This document shows, in pieces, positions 1-4,997 of a stretch of 7,802 bases of DNA; positions within the stretch are counted from its first letter, which is position 1; each line of letters starts with the position of its first letter. The DNA is from Nitrospira sp. Lineage in GTDB: Bacteria; Nitrospirota; Nitrospiria; Nitrospirales; Nitrospiraceae. The stretch spans positions 1-7,802 of the forward strand of contig JACOEF010000438.1 in the NCBI GenBank assembly GCA_024998705.1, given 5' to 3'. The translations under genes were made by a program, and so were the position numbers. The notes under the pieces are model-generated. The model was given only the letters and a program-made list of their open reading frames with translations. It had not been told where the DNA came from and ran no database searches.

Positions 1-525
1 ATGCGGACGTATGCCCACCAGGCGGCACAATTCATTCGACATGCTGAAGCGATTGGTTCCGGGGTTCCAGTCCCAGTTGCCGATGCGGGCGATTCGCTGG
101 GCCAATTCCAGACGAGATTCACTGCGGATCAGCGCATGGAGCACGTTGTTGGTTCGGAGCATGTACCGGACATGGTGACAGAGAATCGTCGCGTTGACCG
201 GTTTGGTGATGAAATCCGTGGCACCGTGCTGATAGGCCTGGGCGATGGAATTGGCGTCATCCCATCCCGTAAGGATCAAAATCGGGACACGTTTCCCACG
301 GGGGAGCGTGCGAAGCCGGGAGCAGGTCAGATACCCGTCGATGTCCGGCATCATGATGTCCAGCACGACCAGGTCCGGCGTCAGGGCCTCGAACTTCGCT
401 AACGCGTCCTTGCCTCCCGTGGCTTCGAGCACGGTCATGCCCGCCGGTTCCAATGCGTTCCGGACAAAGAGCCGTGACAGCGGATCGTCGTCGGCGACAA
501 GGATGGTGGGATGGGTTGGCGTCAT
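1..525 (-). CDS. Response regulator: CheY-like receiver plus start of a PAS domain (3' end outside window)
   Basis: The reading frame opens at ATG 525 and stays open to the left edge, so 175 residues are visible and the C-terminus is missing. Residues 7-125 form a CheY-like receiver. The acidic triad is D12-D13-D14, the phospho-acceptor is D56 in VVLDIMMPDIDG, the switch Thr is T86 and the conserved Lys is K108 in ITKP. After a helical linker, residues 138-175 (RLELAQRIARIGNWDWN, then FSMSNELCRLVG) look like the beginning of a PAS domain. In known proteins this receiver-PAS arrangement is usually followed by a GGDEF/EAL, HD-GYP or kinase module. Which one is present here cannot be seen. All phosphotransfer residues are intact, so the receiver should be functional and cytoplasmic. 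No clear Shine-Dalgarno precedes the ATG. The gene is 242 bases downstream of the sensor gene at 768-1493, a plausible functional partner, though no histidine kinase domain is visible in this window. Confidence 0.9.
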   Translation of the reverse strand, partial: MTPTHPTILVADDDPLSRLFVRNALEPAGMTVLEATGGKDALAKFEALTPDLVVLDIMMPDIDGYLTCSRLRTLPRGKRVPILILTGWDDANSIAQAYQHGATDFITKPVNATILCHHVRYMLRTNNVLHALIRSESRLELAQRIARIGNWDWNPGTNRFSMSNELCRLVGIRPH

Positions 526-655
526 GGTGTCGGCTTCAGAGTTGCAATCAGGCGCACCGCACGTCTACAGAAACCTGCGCCGTTCAGCTACCAGGGCGCC
601 TCGGATCATTCAGGCAGTGCCGCCGATGGCGTTCCTGTCTGAGAGTAGCAAAATT

Positions 656-689
656 CTCAAGAAGCGCTAGGAAATTAACAGTTCTTGAG
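656..689. repeat. Inverted repeat CTCAAGAA / TTCTTGAG
   Basis: The arms at 656-663 and 682-689 are perfect 8-bp complements separated by 18 bases. On the minus strand the second arm is followed by AATTTT. It could therefore be a weak terminator for the sensor gene, or a dimeric operator upstream of the receiver-PAS gene. The long spacer argues against a strong intrinsic terminator. Confidence 0.45.
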
Positions 690-718
690 GTGTGGGCATG
701 CTGGAATATTTCGTACGT

Positions 719-747
719 GAAAACAGTGATGTCGAGGTCCTGTTTTC
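719..747. repeat. Inverted repeat GAAAACAG / CTGTTTTC
   Basis: The arms at 719-726 and 740-747 are perfect 8-bp complements with a 13-base spacer, starting 21 bases after the sensor stop codon in the direction of transcription. An A-rich run before and a T-rich run after the loop make it a possible intrinsic terminator on either strand. The stem is AT-rich and weak, so an operator role is equally possible. Confidence 0.4.
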
Positions 748-767
748 CTACAAGGCGCTGCCGGGCA

Positions 768-1493
768 TTATCCCCGCTCAGAGGGTTCGGCCCTGTTTCC
801 GATCGGAGCCAGGGTTTGACCCTTGGCATCCATCAAGATGTCGAGCAGGAGTGCGCGGACGCGGCGCATCAGACCCCGCATGGTCAGACTCAAGAGGAGG
901 ATCATCATGAGGAGCAACGGTCCGATCACCAGGGCCACGTCCCGTCCCAAATCATTCTCGGAGCGCAGGGTGGCGGAGTCCGGGGGGAGTGCAATGACCA
1001 GCCTGATCCATCCCGCGATGCGGTTCTGCTGACGGAACGGCTCAATCACGATCATGACCGGTCTCCCTTTATCCATCCCGGCGGTAACGGAGCCGCTCTG
1101 GTTTTTTCGCGCGGCCAGCCATGCAGGATCGTGGAGTTGAGTCCCAAGGGTGGCAAGGTTACTGGTTGCCACGACTGTGTTGTCTTCTGTGATGACCGCG
1201 GCATCGAGCCAATTCGCCTGCTTCGCGTGTTGCTCGAGCGTCCGCTGCATGGTGGCGAGATTGTCGCCGACCAGCGACTCACCGAACCAGGCCACCGTGC
1301 GTGCCATGGCCCGTGCGCTCTGCTCGGTTGCCATGACCATCGCCGCATTGCGTTGGGTGACGAGCGAGCGATCCTGCTGTGCGAGCAGCAAATAGAGTCC
1401 CGCTGCGCAGCAGGCGGAAATAATGACGCTGATGAGGATTGCCGGCAACCAAGTACGAGGTAATCGAGACGTGCGAAGCGGCGCGTGGGCCAT
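768..1493 (-). CDS. Two-helix membrane sensor protein with a Cache/PDC-like extracytoplasmic domain and no output domain
   Basis: The protein has 241 residues, from ATG 1493 to TAA at 768. The start is fixed by a strong AGGAGG at 1501-1506, eight bases before the ATG. Residues 15-38 form one membrane helix after a basic N-terminus, and residues 186-205 form a second. The roughly 145 residues between them should lie in the periplasm. The stretch WLDAAVITEDNTVVATSN, followed by a WLAAR and an MIVIEPF segment, has the look of a Cache (PDC-like) ligand-sensing fold. Only 36 residues follow the second helix, beginning with the basic RGLMRRVR. There is no complete HAMP, kinase, GGDEF or methyl-accepting domain, and I found no continuation in other frames downstream. 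The gene follows the PilZ gene by 29 bases and is probably co-transcribed with it. The family assignment rests on pattern only. The ligand and output partner are unknown, with the downstream receiver-PAS protein as the obvious candidate. Confidence 0.8.
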   Translation of the reverse strand: MAHAPLRTSRLPRTWLPAILISVIISACCAAGLYLLLAQQDRSLVTQRNAAMVMATEQSARAMARTVAWFGESLVGDNLATMQRTLEQHAKQANWLDAAVITEDNTVVATSNLATLGTQLHDPAWLAARKNQSGSVTAGMDKGRPVMIVIEPFRQQNRIAGWIRLVIALPPDSATLRSENDLGRDVALVIGPLLLMMILLLSLTMRGLMRRVRALLLDILMDAKGQTLAPIGNRAEPSERG

Positions 1494-1500
1494 GATGAAT

Positions 1501-1506
1501 CCTCCT
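1501..1506 (-). promoter_or_regulatory. Strong Shine-Dalgarno (AGGAGG) of the sensor gene
   Basis: The coding-strand sequence is AGGAGG, eight bases upstream of ATG 1493. It is the best ribosome-binding site in the window. Most other genes here have weak or no recognisable site, which suggests this gene may be translated at a higher rate than its neighbours. Confidence 0.8.
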
Positions 1507-1522
1507 CAGCGGGATGAGCACG

Positions 1523-1879
1523 TCAGGTATTGGGGCGGTCTTGTGAGGCCTGAGTTCGTTCGTAGGGTTGGCGAGTCAGTTCTTTCACAATACTTTGAAG
1601 TCGCGTCCACTCCTCCGGTTGTATCGAGATGAACTCGAGACCGATGCGGCCGTCGCGGCACCACCGTACGACGCCTTGCTGAATGATCAGTGGCGCGTCA
1701 GTTGCCGATGTGTGGATACGGAGCTCCATTGTGGTGCCGGGATGCACGACCGTCGACCCGACGATGCCACACCCGCGCAACGATAGGTCGGTGACGGTTC
1801 CGTCACCTCCCACGCGGTTGACTGAACTGAAGGAACTCCGAAAGTGGACGGGAAAACGAGGATGGTGGCGCTGATCCAT
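1523..1879 (-). CDS. PilZ domain protein (putative cyclic-di-GMP receptor)
   Basis: This is a 118-residue stand-alone PilZ domain, about the usual length for single-domain members. Both c-di-GMP-binding motifs are present: RxxxR as R4-H-H-P-R8, and D/NxSxxG as D31-L-S33-L-R-G36. A later segment (VVRWCRDGRIGLEFISI) matches the closing strands of the PilZ barrel. Family knowledge says such proteins bind c-di-GMP and alter motility, biofilm or exopolysaccharide machinery, and no specific target is visible here. The start at ATG 1879 places RxxxR right at the N-terminus, as is typical, although no clear Shine-Dalgarno precedes it. The gene lies 23 bases downstream of rtcB and 29 bases upstream of the membrane sensor, so it probably belongs to the same transcript. 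With the receiver-PAS gene further on, it suggests a small signalling cluster. Confidence 0.92.
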   Translation of the reverse strand: MDQRHHPRFPVHFRSSFSSVNRVGGDGTVTDLSLRGCGIVGSTVVHPGTTMELRIHTSATDAPLIIQQGVVRWCRDGRIGLEFISIQPEEWTRLQSIVKELTRQPYERTQASQDRPNT

Positions 1880-1902
1880 GATCGGTTTGGACTCGTGTAG
1901 GG

Positions 1903-2568
1903 CTAGCCCTTTATATTGCCGATTGGTTTCAGTTCCGCCACTTTTTTTGTAATTCCCGCGTGGTCTACGGTGTCGACGACATCGGAAATGTTTTTATAGG
2001 CGAACCCGGCTTCTTCAGCCAGTCCCGACATGGACACGGCTTTGACCAGAATCCCGTGCTGTTTCATGTCGCGCATGAGCTGCTCGCCGCGCACGGTGCG
2101 TTTGGCCTGCGCACGCGACATGGTTCGGCCGGAACCGTGCATGGTCGATCCGAAGGTATCCTGCATAGCTTGATCCGTGCCGACCAACAGATAAGACCCG
2201 GTCTCCATCGACCCGCCGCAGATCACCGGCTGGCCGATCCCTCGATAACAGGCCGGAAGTTCCGGACTCCCAGGCCCGAACGCGCGTGTGGCTCCCTTGC
2301 GGTGCACGAGCCACTCCCCGTCCCGGTAGCGTTCCACCTTGGCGATGTTATGCGCCACATCGTAGATCAGCTGCAGACCGAGGCGGCGGGAGCTTTCGCA
2401 GAACACGGCCTCGAAGGCCAGCCGGATCTGATGGGTGATCACCTGCCGATTGGCGAATGCGGTGTTGGCGGCGCAGTTCATCGCGCCAAAATAGTCCTGC
2501 CCTTCCGGAGAGCGAAACGGCGCACAGGCGAGCTGCTGATCCTTGACGAAGATGCCGTATCGGCGCAT
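1903..2568 (-). CDS. rtcB: RtcB C-terminal part (second reading frame)
   Basis: This frame holds the C-terminal 221 residues beginning at MRRYGIFVKD. The ATG at 2568 is an internal methionine of RtcB and not a natural start. It lacks a Shine-Dalgarno, and a TGA in this frame lies just upstream at 2579-2577. In reconstructed numbering this part carries SPEGQDYFGAM, a metal-ligand His at H335 (DVAHNIAK), the HRKGATRAF block and the guanylylation histidine H406 in STMHGSGRTMSR. It ends with PIGNIKG, close to the family's usual C-terminus. Every catalytic element expected in this half is present. This argues that selection held until very recently, or that the break is artificial. Alone it could not ligate RNA because the D99/C102/H207/H241 metal ligands sit in the other half. 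Confidence 0.8.
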   Translation of the reverse strand: MRRYGIFVKDQQLACAPFRSPEGQDYFGAMNCAANTAFANRQVITHQIRLAFEAVFCESSRRLGLQLIYDVAHNIAKVERYRDGEWLVHRKGATRAFGPGSPELPACYRGIGQPVICGGSMETGSYLLVGTDQAMQDTFGSTMHGSGRTMSRAQAKRTVRGEQLMRDMKQHGILVKAVSMSGLAEEAGFAYKNISDVVDTVDHAGITKKVAELKPIGNIKG

Positions 2569-3353
2569 GGCCTTTCAAATACCTTGAGATAGTCGCTCGC
2601 CACCTGATGGCCGAATCCCCGCGACCCGCAATGGACCATCACCACCACCTGGTCGCGACCGGTCAATCCCATGGCCGCGGCGGTCGCGCGGTCGTAGATA
2701 CCCTTGTCGGAGAGCACTTGTATTTCCAGGTAGTGGTTGCCGGAGCCCAGGGTGCCGAGTTGGTTGATGCCGCGTTCGATGGCGTAGTCTGTCACATGGG
2801 TGGGATCTGCGCCCTCCAGGCACCCGCGCTCCTCGATCCGTTCGAGATCCTCTTCCCAGCCATATCCGTTGGCGATACACCAGCTTGCGCCCTGCCGCAT
2901 GACATCGCGAAAGTCACGTCGGGAGAGATTCACGAAGCCCCGTGATCCGACACCAGCCGGGACACGACGGAACAGCTCTGTCATCAGCAGTTCCAGCTTC
3001 GGTTGCACCTCGGCAAGCGACAAGTCGGTGCGGATCAGCCGCATCCCGCAGTTGATATCGTAGCCCACGCCGCCGGGAGAGATGACTCCGTCCTCGGGGT
3101 TGAATGCCGCCACACCGCCGATGGGAAACCCGTACCCCCAATGTCCGTCAGGCATGCAGAGCGCATAACGATGGATCCCCGGCAGGCAGGCCACATTGGT
3201 CACTTGATCGAAGACACCCCGGTCCATCGCGCCGAGAATCGCGGCGCTGGCGTAGATGCGGGCCGGCACCAGCATGCCCGGTTTTTCAGAAGGCGGAATT
3301 TCCCAGAGGTAGACCGTGATCTTGACGACCTGCATGTCGGTGTTCAGTTTCAT
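2478..3353 (-). CDS. rtcB: RtcB N-terminal part (first reading frame, ends in an out-of-frame tail)
   Basis: Residues 1-260 are true RtcB sequence. They include GMLVPARIYAS, the MPDGHWGYGFPIGGVAAF block, GGVGYDINCGMRL with metal ligands D99 and C102, GSGNH with H207, and HCGSRGFGHQV with H241. After E260 the frame crosses the lesion and continues as about 32 unrelated residues, beginning RPCADTASS, to a stop at 2478. This tail is an out-of-frame reading of the next RtcB segment. The piece would make a truncated protein lacking the guanylylation histidine. An upstream in-frame GTG at 3401 is an alternative start. Confidence 0.8.
   Translation of the reverse strand: MKLNTDMQVVKITVYLWEIPPSEKPGMLVPARIYASAAILGAMDRGVFDQVTNVACLPGIHRYALCMPDGHWGYGFPIGGVAAFNPEDGVISPGGVGYDINCGMRLIRTDLSLAEVQPKLELLMTELFRRVPAGVGSRGFVNLSRRDFRDVMRQGASWCIANGYGWEEDLERIEERGCLEGADPTHVTDYAIERGINQLGTLGSGNHYLEIQVLSDKGIYDRATAAAMGLTGRDQVVVMVHCGSRGFGHQVASDYLKVFERPCADTASSSRISSSPVRRFALRKGRTILAR
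2571..2575 (-). other. Frameshift site in rtcB (one base missing)
   Basis: The coding strand reads GAA AGG CC ATG, where the family requires GAA, one Lys or Arg codon, GCC, ATG. Adding one A (giving E-K-A-M) or one G (giving E-R-A-M) restores the frame. P. horikoshii RtcB, as I recall it, has E-R-A-I at this point. The site is a short purine run, where both polymerase slippage and read errors occur. No canonical -1 slippery heptamer is present in the correct phase. Confidence 0.88.
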
Positions 3354-3405
3354 AGGTTCAGCCGGGTGTTGAAGATGGTCTTGACCGTCGTTCTCGGGCA
3401 CTCAA

Positions 3406-3427
3406 TCCTCACCACACAGGGTGAGGA
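3406..3427 (-). promoter_or_regulatory. Hairpin enclosing the candidate rtcB ribosome-binding site
   Basis: On the coding strand TCCTCACC (3427-3420) and GGTGAGGA (3413-3406) form a perfect 8-bp stem with a 6-base CTGTGT loop. The 3' arm contains GAGG, five bases before the GTG at 3401, so folding would hide that ribosome-binding site. The as-read archease frame stops with TGA inside this same arm (3411-3409), which would let a translating ribosome open the hairpin. The role is inferred from position only, and it matters only if the GTG start is used. Confidence 0.5.
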
Positions 3428-3432
3428 CGCCT

Positions 3433-3450
3433 CGGGACCTTCGGGTCCTG
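3433..3450. repeat. Short stem-loop with GGACC/GGTCC stem
   Basis: GGACC (3435-3439), TTCG (3440-3443) and GGTCC (3444-3448) form a 5-bp stem with a four-base loop, extended outward by one G-T wobble and one C-G pair. In plus-strand RNA this is a C(UUCG)G tetraloop, which is exceptionally stable. In the minus-strand transcript, which carries the genes, the loop reads CGAA. It sits just upstream of the hairpin at 3406-3427. Confidence 0.5.
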
Positions 3451-3509
3451 TGGCCGAGTAGGCAATCTGTTGTGAGTATCCTTGTAGTCATTCTGCGGAA
3501 AAGGGTGTC

Positions 3510-3948
3510 TCACACGTCCAAGACCACCCTGGCCTTCCAGCGGTTTCCCTCTTGTGATCGCGTATAGATGTTTGGTGACACCTTTGACGTCGGAACGCAA
3601 GTCTTGTGTCGCGGGATCAACCGGTGCACCGGTCAGTTCCGCATGGAGACACCAGGCTGCAGGGGCAGAGTTCTGATGCAGCGAGAGTATCGCCCGATGG
3701 AAGACCACCCCGTGGGCATCCTTCAGGTACACGAGGCGGCCCAGCCATTCGAAGAGGAGCGTTTCGAAGTCTGGTTCTTCCATGTCTACGCTGTGGTGCC
3801 ACGTTTCAGCGATGGTCGACGGATCCGCCAGGCTTTCGATGAGGGCCTGTGTGGCGGCATCGAGTAGGGACGGGAGAGACTCCCCCTCTGCGTCGAAGGC
3901 CATATCAGCCAGCGCGATGTCGTCGAGGAATCGGAAGGAGCCCGGCAT
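3510..3948 (-). pseudogene. Archease, RtcB activator; C-terminus frameshifted as written
   Basis: Archease is the small cofactor that promotes RtcB guanylylation and multiple turnover. From ATG 3948 the frame matches the family for 131 residues: FRFLDDIALADMAFDAEGESL (the bacterial variant of the HTAD motif region), the LLFEWLGRLVYL helix, then LRSDVKGVTKHLYAI. It then drifts into unrelated sequence to a stop at 3409. Shifting frame at 3544-3549 gives TRGNRWKARVVLDV and a stop at 3510, a normal archease ending and a total of 145 residues. The correction is removal of one base from coding-strand GGGAAA. The lost VLDV end matters because, as I recall from the P. horikoshii structure, metal is bound by an Asp near the N-terminus, the penultimate Asp and the C-terminal residue. 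The start overlaps no gene but lies only five bases after the sdhB-like stop, suggesting translational coupling. As written the product would run to about 180 residues with a foreign tail and probably be inactive. Confidence 0.9.
3544..3549 (-). other. Frameshift site in archease (one extra base)
   Basis: The coding strand reads ATC ACA AGA GGG AAA CCG CTG G. Removing one G or one A from GGGAAA gives ATC ACA AGA GGA (or GGG) AAC CGC TGG, that is I-T-R-G-N-R-W. This is followed in frame by KARVVLDV and a stop. The site consists of two adjacent three-base homopolymers. Confidence 0.85.
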
Positions 3949-3953
3949 GGGCG

Positions 3954-4928
3954 TCAGACGCGCGGAGCCCGACGGCGTGCGGCGGCAAAGATGGCCCGGA
4001 CCTGTTCGATGCCCGGAATGGTGTGGCCGAACGGCAACGGTACCTTGCCCTTGAGCCACATCCGTATCCCCAGCGGCATGACATCGAGCACTCGTCGAAG
4101 ATTGAAGCCGAGGACTTTCAACGGCATGACGGCTTCATTCAACCGTCCCTCATGGCGGACGAGTTCGACGAAGCTGGTGATGTGCCGGGCGCCTTCGGCG
4201 CAGGTTAATTCATGCCGGAGGGAGGAGCGGCGCAGTCGAATGATGGCCTCCATTGGCTGGACATCCTTCGGACAGACTTGCACGCACATGTTGCATCGGG
4301 TGCGATCCCAGATCCCGTCGGCCTCCTGGAGCGCAGCGAGTCTGGCCTGTTTGGCCTCGGCCGGTTCACGAGGGTCTGCGACAAAACGCGCGGCTTTTGC
4401 GAGCGCCGCCGGACCGAGAAAGCCCCGTGAGACTTCATGCGAGGTGCAGGCGGCCACACAGGCCCCGCACATGATGCAGGCATCCACGTTGTGAAACTGG
4501 TACGTCTCAGGCGGCAGCCGCAGTTGCCCGGATGAACCGTATCGTTTAGTCGGATGTGTGACGGGGGTCAGCCAGGGCGTGACGGCCCGGATCTTACCCC
4601 AGAACGGCGACATATCAACCACGAGGTCCTTGATCACCGGAAGGTTGGGCAAGGGCCCGATGGAGATGGGGCCGTGGCGTTCGAGTTCTTTCCGAATGGA
4701 GGTGCGGCAGGCCAATTTCTCCGTGCCGTTGATATGCATGGCGCAGGAGCCGCAAATGGCTGAGCGGCAGGAATAACGCAGTGCCAACCGGCCGTCGAGT
4801 TCGTTCTTGATCCGGATCAGGGCTTCGAGCACCGTCATGCCTCGCCCGATGTCGAGACGATACTCTTCCTGGTGAGGCCGTTGATCGGTTTCGGGATTAA
4901 AACGCTGGATGGTAAAGGTCAGGCGCAT
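3954..4928 (-). CDS. SdhB/FrdB-type iron-sulfur subunit with an HdrC-like C-terminal extension
   Basis: The product has 324 residues, compared with about 240 for a standard succinate dehydrogenase iron-sulfur subunit. Residues 1-105 are the plant-ferredoxin-like domain with [2Fe-2S] ligands C54, C59, C62 and C74. The helical ferredoxin domain has C151, C154, C157 and C161 (CIMCGACVAAC) and C212, C215 and C219 (CNMCVQVCPK). The total of 11 cysteines fits [2Fe-2S], [4Fe-4S] and [3Fe-4S] clusters, but the last motif is C-x2-C-x3-C and not the C-x5-C-x3-C of E. coli SdhB. Residues 245-324 (HITSFVELVRHEGRLNEA, then MPLGIRMWLKGKVPLP) resemble the tail of heterodisulfide reductase HdrC or GlpC proteins. 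The protein should pass electrons between a flavoprotein and a membrane quinone or thiol partner on the cytoplasmic face. No flavoprotein or membrane-anchor gene is adjacent in this window, so a succinate-specific role is unproven. ATG 4928 has no Shine-Dalgarno, and a heptad repeat occupies that space. Confidence 0.87.
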   Translation of the reverse strand: MRLTFTIQRFNPETDQRPHQEEYRLDIGRGMTVLEALIRIKNELDGRLALRYSCRSAICGSCAMHINGTEKLACRTSIRKELERHGPISIGPLPNLPVIKDLVVDMSPFWGKIRAVTPWLTPVTHPTKRYGSSGQLRLPPETYQFHNVDACIMCGACVAACTSHEVSRGFLGPAALAKAARFVADPREPAEAKQARLAALQEADGIWDRTRCNMCVQVCPKDVQPMEAIIRLRRSSLRHELTCAEGARHITSFVELVRHEGRLNEAVMPLKVLGFNLRRVLDVMPLGIRMWLKGKVPLPFGHTIPGIEQVRAIFAAARRRAPRV

Positions 4929-4933
4929 AACAT

Positions 4934-4968
4934 CGTGAAACGTGACGCGTCGGGCGTGAAGCGTGAAA
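4934..4968. repeat. Five tandem 7-bp units, consensus CGTGAAR
   Basis: Five consecutive heptads fill 4934-4968 without gaps: CGTGAAA, CGTGACG, CGTCGGG, CGTGAAG and CGTGAAA. The outer three fit CGTGAAR exactly and the inner two are decayed. The array lies in the 69-base gap between the peptidase stop and the sdhB-like start, ending five bases before the latter's ATG. It therefore replaces the usual ribosome-binding region. No phase continuation was seen on either side. Confidence 0.75.
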
Positions 4969-4997
4969 GCGGGAGACGTGTGTCCCCGTCGGATCGA

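Larger units (their letters stand above)
526..767. other. 242-base intergenic region with two inverted repeats
   Basis: This is the only long gap in the left half. I see no supported gene in it: the open frames on either strand lack family resemblance and ribosome-binding sites. It contains two perfect 8-bp inverted repeats, centred near 673 and 733 and listed separately. A promoter for the receiver-PAS gene is expected here, but I could not identify a convincing -35/-10 or sigma-54 motif. Confidence 0.6.
1903..3353 (-). pseudogene. rtcB: rtcB, RNA-splicing/repair ligase, frameshifted as written
   Basis: RtcB joins RNA 2',3'-cyclic phosphate (3'-phosphate) ends to 5'-OH ends through a guanylylated histidine, using GTP and Mn2+. 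It acts in RNA repair or tRNA splicing. The gene is split into two overlapping frames, 3353-2478 and 2568-1903, each strongly homologous to one half of RtcB. The break lies at 2571-2575, where one base is missing from the coding-strand AAAGG. Restoring one A or one G joins DYLKVFE to AMRRYGI through K or R and gives 483 residues, the length of the Pyrococcus horikoshii enzyme. All active-site residues are present across the two halves. The start is taken at ATG 3353 because the WEIP motif then falls at residues 17-20, as in the family. An in-frame GTG at 3401 with a GAGG site five bases upstream would add 16 residues. The cofactor gene, archease, is directly upstream and is also frameshifted. 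If the shift is a sequencing error, this is an ordinary intact rtcB. Confidence 0.93.
3354..3509 (-). promoter_or_regulatory. Structured leader between archease and rtcB
   Basis: The expected archease stop is at 3512-3510 and rtcB starts at 3353, or at 3401 if the GTG is used. The intervening 108-156 bases are the longest non-coding spacer inside this gene run. They contain two hairpins, listed separately. No promoter motif was convincing. The spacer may be a leader controlling rtcB translation within the shared transcript. Because archease is frameshifted as written, its as-read frame runs through part of this leader and stops at 3409. Confidence 0.5.

Noticed and set aside
584..829. Small minus-strand frame in the gap after the sensor gene, considered as a continuation of the sensor into a kinase
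   Set aside because: The translation has no HAMP, DHp or ATPase motif and resembles no known domain, so the sensor ends at its own stop.
453..1463. Long plus-strand open frame antisense to the sensor gene
   Set aside because: It lacks family resemblance and a ribosome-binding site. It lies opposite a gene with a strong ribosome-binding site and clear domain structure, and long antisense frames are common in GC-rich DNA.
1899..1910. 12-bp perfect palindrome AGGGCTAGCCCT over the rtcB stop codon
   Set aside because: Its RNA hairpin would have only about four pairs and is not followed by a T-run on the gene strand, so neither a terminator nor an operator can be argued.
2569..2580. Programmed ribosomal frameshift joining the two rtcB frames
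   Set aside because: A -1 shift would be needed, but no X-XXY-YYZ heptamer occurs in the correct phase, and RtcB in other bacteria is a single frame. A mutation or sequencing error is simpler.
3409..3509. As-read C-terminal extension of archease as a genuine new domain
   Set aside because: The extension has no recognisable fold, whereas the adjacent frame encodes the canonical archease ending, so the extension is best read as out-of-frame sequence.
4919..4933. Four-codon minigene (ATG TTA TGC GCC TGA) overlapping the sdhB-like start
   Set aside because: It has no ribosome-binding site and a frame this short is expected by chance. It is noted only because it overlaps the true start out of frame.
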